NCBI GenBank assembly: GCA_028678965.1
Contig: JAJRCM010000039.1
Coordinates: 1-5,698 of the forward strand
Direction of reading: 5' to 3'
Length of the DNA: 5,698 nt
From: Methanomicrobiales archaeon
GTDB lineage: Archaea; Halobacteriota; Methanomicrobia; Methanomicrobiales; JACTUA01
Position 1 is the first letter of the stretch. The number at the start of each line of letters is the position of its first letter. The translations under genes and the position numbers were made by a program. Below the pieces are notes generated by a model, which was given only the letters and a program-made list of their open reading frames with translations, was not told the origin of the DNA and searched no databases. Shown piece after piece: positions 4,733 to 5,698 of the stretch.

Positions 4733-5698
4733 GGAAATCTTCCCTTATCAATCAGGGAGCTGCTTCAGGATAGGGACATCTCGGTTACCCGCGTGACCTC
4801 TGCTCAGGAAGCGCTCGATTACATCCAATCGAAGACTGTTGACGTCGTTGTTACCAGCGATAGTCTTCCGGACGCCACAGGATTGGTAGTTTTGAAGGAA
4901 GTTCGGTCACGAGGATTTTTCCTCCCTTTCGTCATGGTGACCGGATCACGGGAGGTTGTACGGGAAGCACTCCAACTAGGAGCGGATTACTGTCTTATAA
5001 GGGATGAACAGTCGCTCGAGCTGCTCCCCCAGGTGGTGAAGAATCTCGCCAAAAAATGGGCAGGTGAGGAGAACTTACGGCGGGATAATCGTATCATGAA
5101 CGTCATCCTGGATGCCTCCCCTCTCGCCATGGGTGTTGTGAAAGACCACGTGATCATCTGGATGAACGAGCTGATGCCCCGCATGCTGGGGTATAAGGAA
5201 CACGAACTGCTGGGGACCGACCCCCTCCTGCTCATCCCCGGTGAAGAGGAGCACCAGCGGATCGATAAAGGGCTTTACGCCTCCACCCGCAAAGGGGGAT
5301 GGGGATTGGTCGATGCGCAGCTCAAACGGAAGGATGGGACTCTCCTCTCCTGCCACCTCCAGTCGCGCCCTGTTGACCCCTCCGATCCCTCCCAGGGGTA
5401 TATCATCATCGGTCAGGACATCACTGAGTACGTGCGGATGAAGGATCTCATCCGGAAGAATGAATTGCGGTACCAGGACCTGATCGATACCGCGAAGAGC
5501 ATCATTCTTCGGGTGGATACTGAAGGCACAATAAGGTTCATCAATAGATACGGGGAATCGTTTTTCGGCTACTCGGTAGAGGAACTGGTGGGAAAGAACG
5601 TCGTGGGTACCATCCTCCCTAGAAAATCCCGAACAGGACGGGATCTCTTCTCCATGGTCCAAGAGGTGATGCACAATCCCGAGGAGTATGAGGTGAAC
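4700..5698 (+). CDS. Receiver-PAS-PAS signalling protein, probable sensor histidine kinase (C-terminus off the right edge)
   Basis: An open frame of 333 residues runs to the window end without a stop. Residues 1-120 have the receiver fold: strand 1 IHVLLVD, VDVVVTSDSLPDATG (47-61), VMVTGS (78-83, with the conserved Thr81) and GADYCLIRD (94-102). Aligned without gaps to canonical receivers, the phospho-acceptor position is Ser53 (Asp54 is one place late), the conserved Lys is Arg101, and the second acidic residue is Arg9, so classical phosphorylation is doubtful. A first PAS domain spans about 130-245, ending in GYIIIGQDITEYVR. A second begins with NELRYQDLIDTAKSIIL (254-270) and contains GTIRFINRYGESFFGYSVEELVGKN (276-300). 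Such proteins in methanogens commonly end in further PAS and histidine kinase domains, but none is visible here, so the output is unknown. ATG 4700 has no Shine-Dalgarno sequence but suits a leaderless transcript. It is separated from the upstream genes by its own promoter region. Confidence 0.88.
   Translation, partial: MIHVLLVDRDTGNLPLSIRELLQDRDISVTRVTSAQEALDYIQSKTVDVVVTSDSLPDATGLVVLKEVRSRGFFLPFVMVTGSREVVREALQLGADYCLIRDEQSLELLPQVVKNLAKKWAGEENLRRDNRIMNVILDASPLAMGVVKDHVIIWMNELMPRMLGYKEHELLGTDPLLLIPGEEEHQRIDKGLYASTRKGGWGLVDAQLKRKDGTLLSCHLQSRPVDPSDPSQGYIIIGQDITEYVRMKDLIRKNELRYQDLIDTAKSIILRVDTEGTIRFINRYGESFFGYSVEELVGKNVVGTILPRKSRTGRDLFSMVQEVMHNPEEYEVN

Noticed and set aside
5075..5674. 199-residue minus-strand open frame opposite the PAS protein
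   Set aside because: The plus strand encodes two clear PAS domains over the same bases; the antisense product has no recognisable features.

Overview
The window looks like chromosomal DNA of a methanogenic euryarchaeon, most likely of the Methanomicrobiales or a close relative. This is an inference from four things: GC-rich coding DNA with AT-rich archaeal TATA-like boxes in the gaps, GGTGA/GAGGTG ribosome binding sites, an iron-sulfur flavoprotein with the compact cysteine motif first described in Methanosarcina, and a receiver-PAS-PAS signalling protein of the kind that is abundant in these genomes. No rRNA, tRNA, CRISPR array, insertion sequence or integrase was seen.

Layout. Positions 1-1336 (minus strand) hold a nearly complete 14-helix MFS drug-efflux-type transporter whose C-terminus runs off the left edge. 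A 106-bp divergent intergenic region (1337-1442) has a TATA-like box readable on both strands, a second palindromic TATA-like box, and a perfect 8-bp inverted repeat sitting on the predicted start of the rightward transcript. Rightward from there come a small flavodoxin-like protein (1443-1922), an ABC transporter ATPase (about 1980-2951), its six-helix ABC-2 permease (2953-3705) and an iron-sulfur flavoprotein/NADPH-FMN reductase-like protein (3832-4509). The ATPase and permease genes are separated by one base and surely co-transcribed. The other two are on the same strand with gaps of 57-126 bp and may belong to the same unit. After a 190-bp gap, a signalling protein (4700 to the right edge) begins with a receiver-like domain followed by two PAS domains, and it is cut by the window end.

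How the genes may work together. Two flavin/Fe-S redox proteins flank an ABC exporter and diverge from an MFS exporter. A reasonable but unproven reading is a detoxification or redox-stress locus in which flavoproteins reduce a compound (or maintain redox balance) and the two pumps expel it, under a shared operator. The signalling gene has its own promoter and may be unrelated.

Most interesting points: the inverted-repeat operator candidate, the flavoprotein-exporter gene arrangement, the apparently phosphorylation-incompetent receiver domain (Ser at the acceptor position, Arg in place of the conserved Lys), and a 14-bp exact direct repeat spanning the start of the signalling gene.
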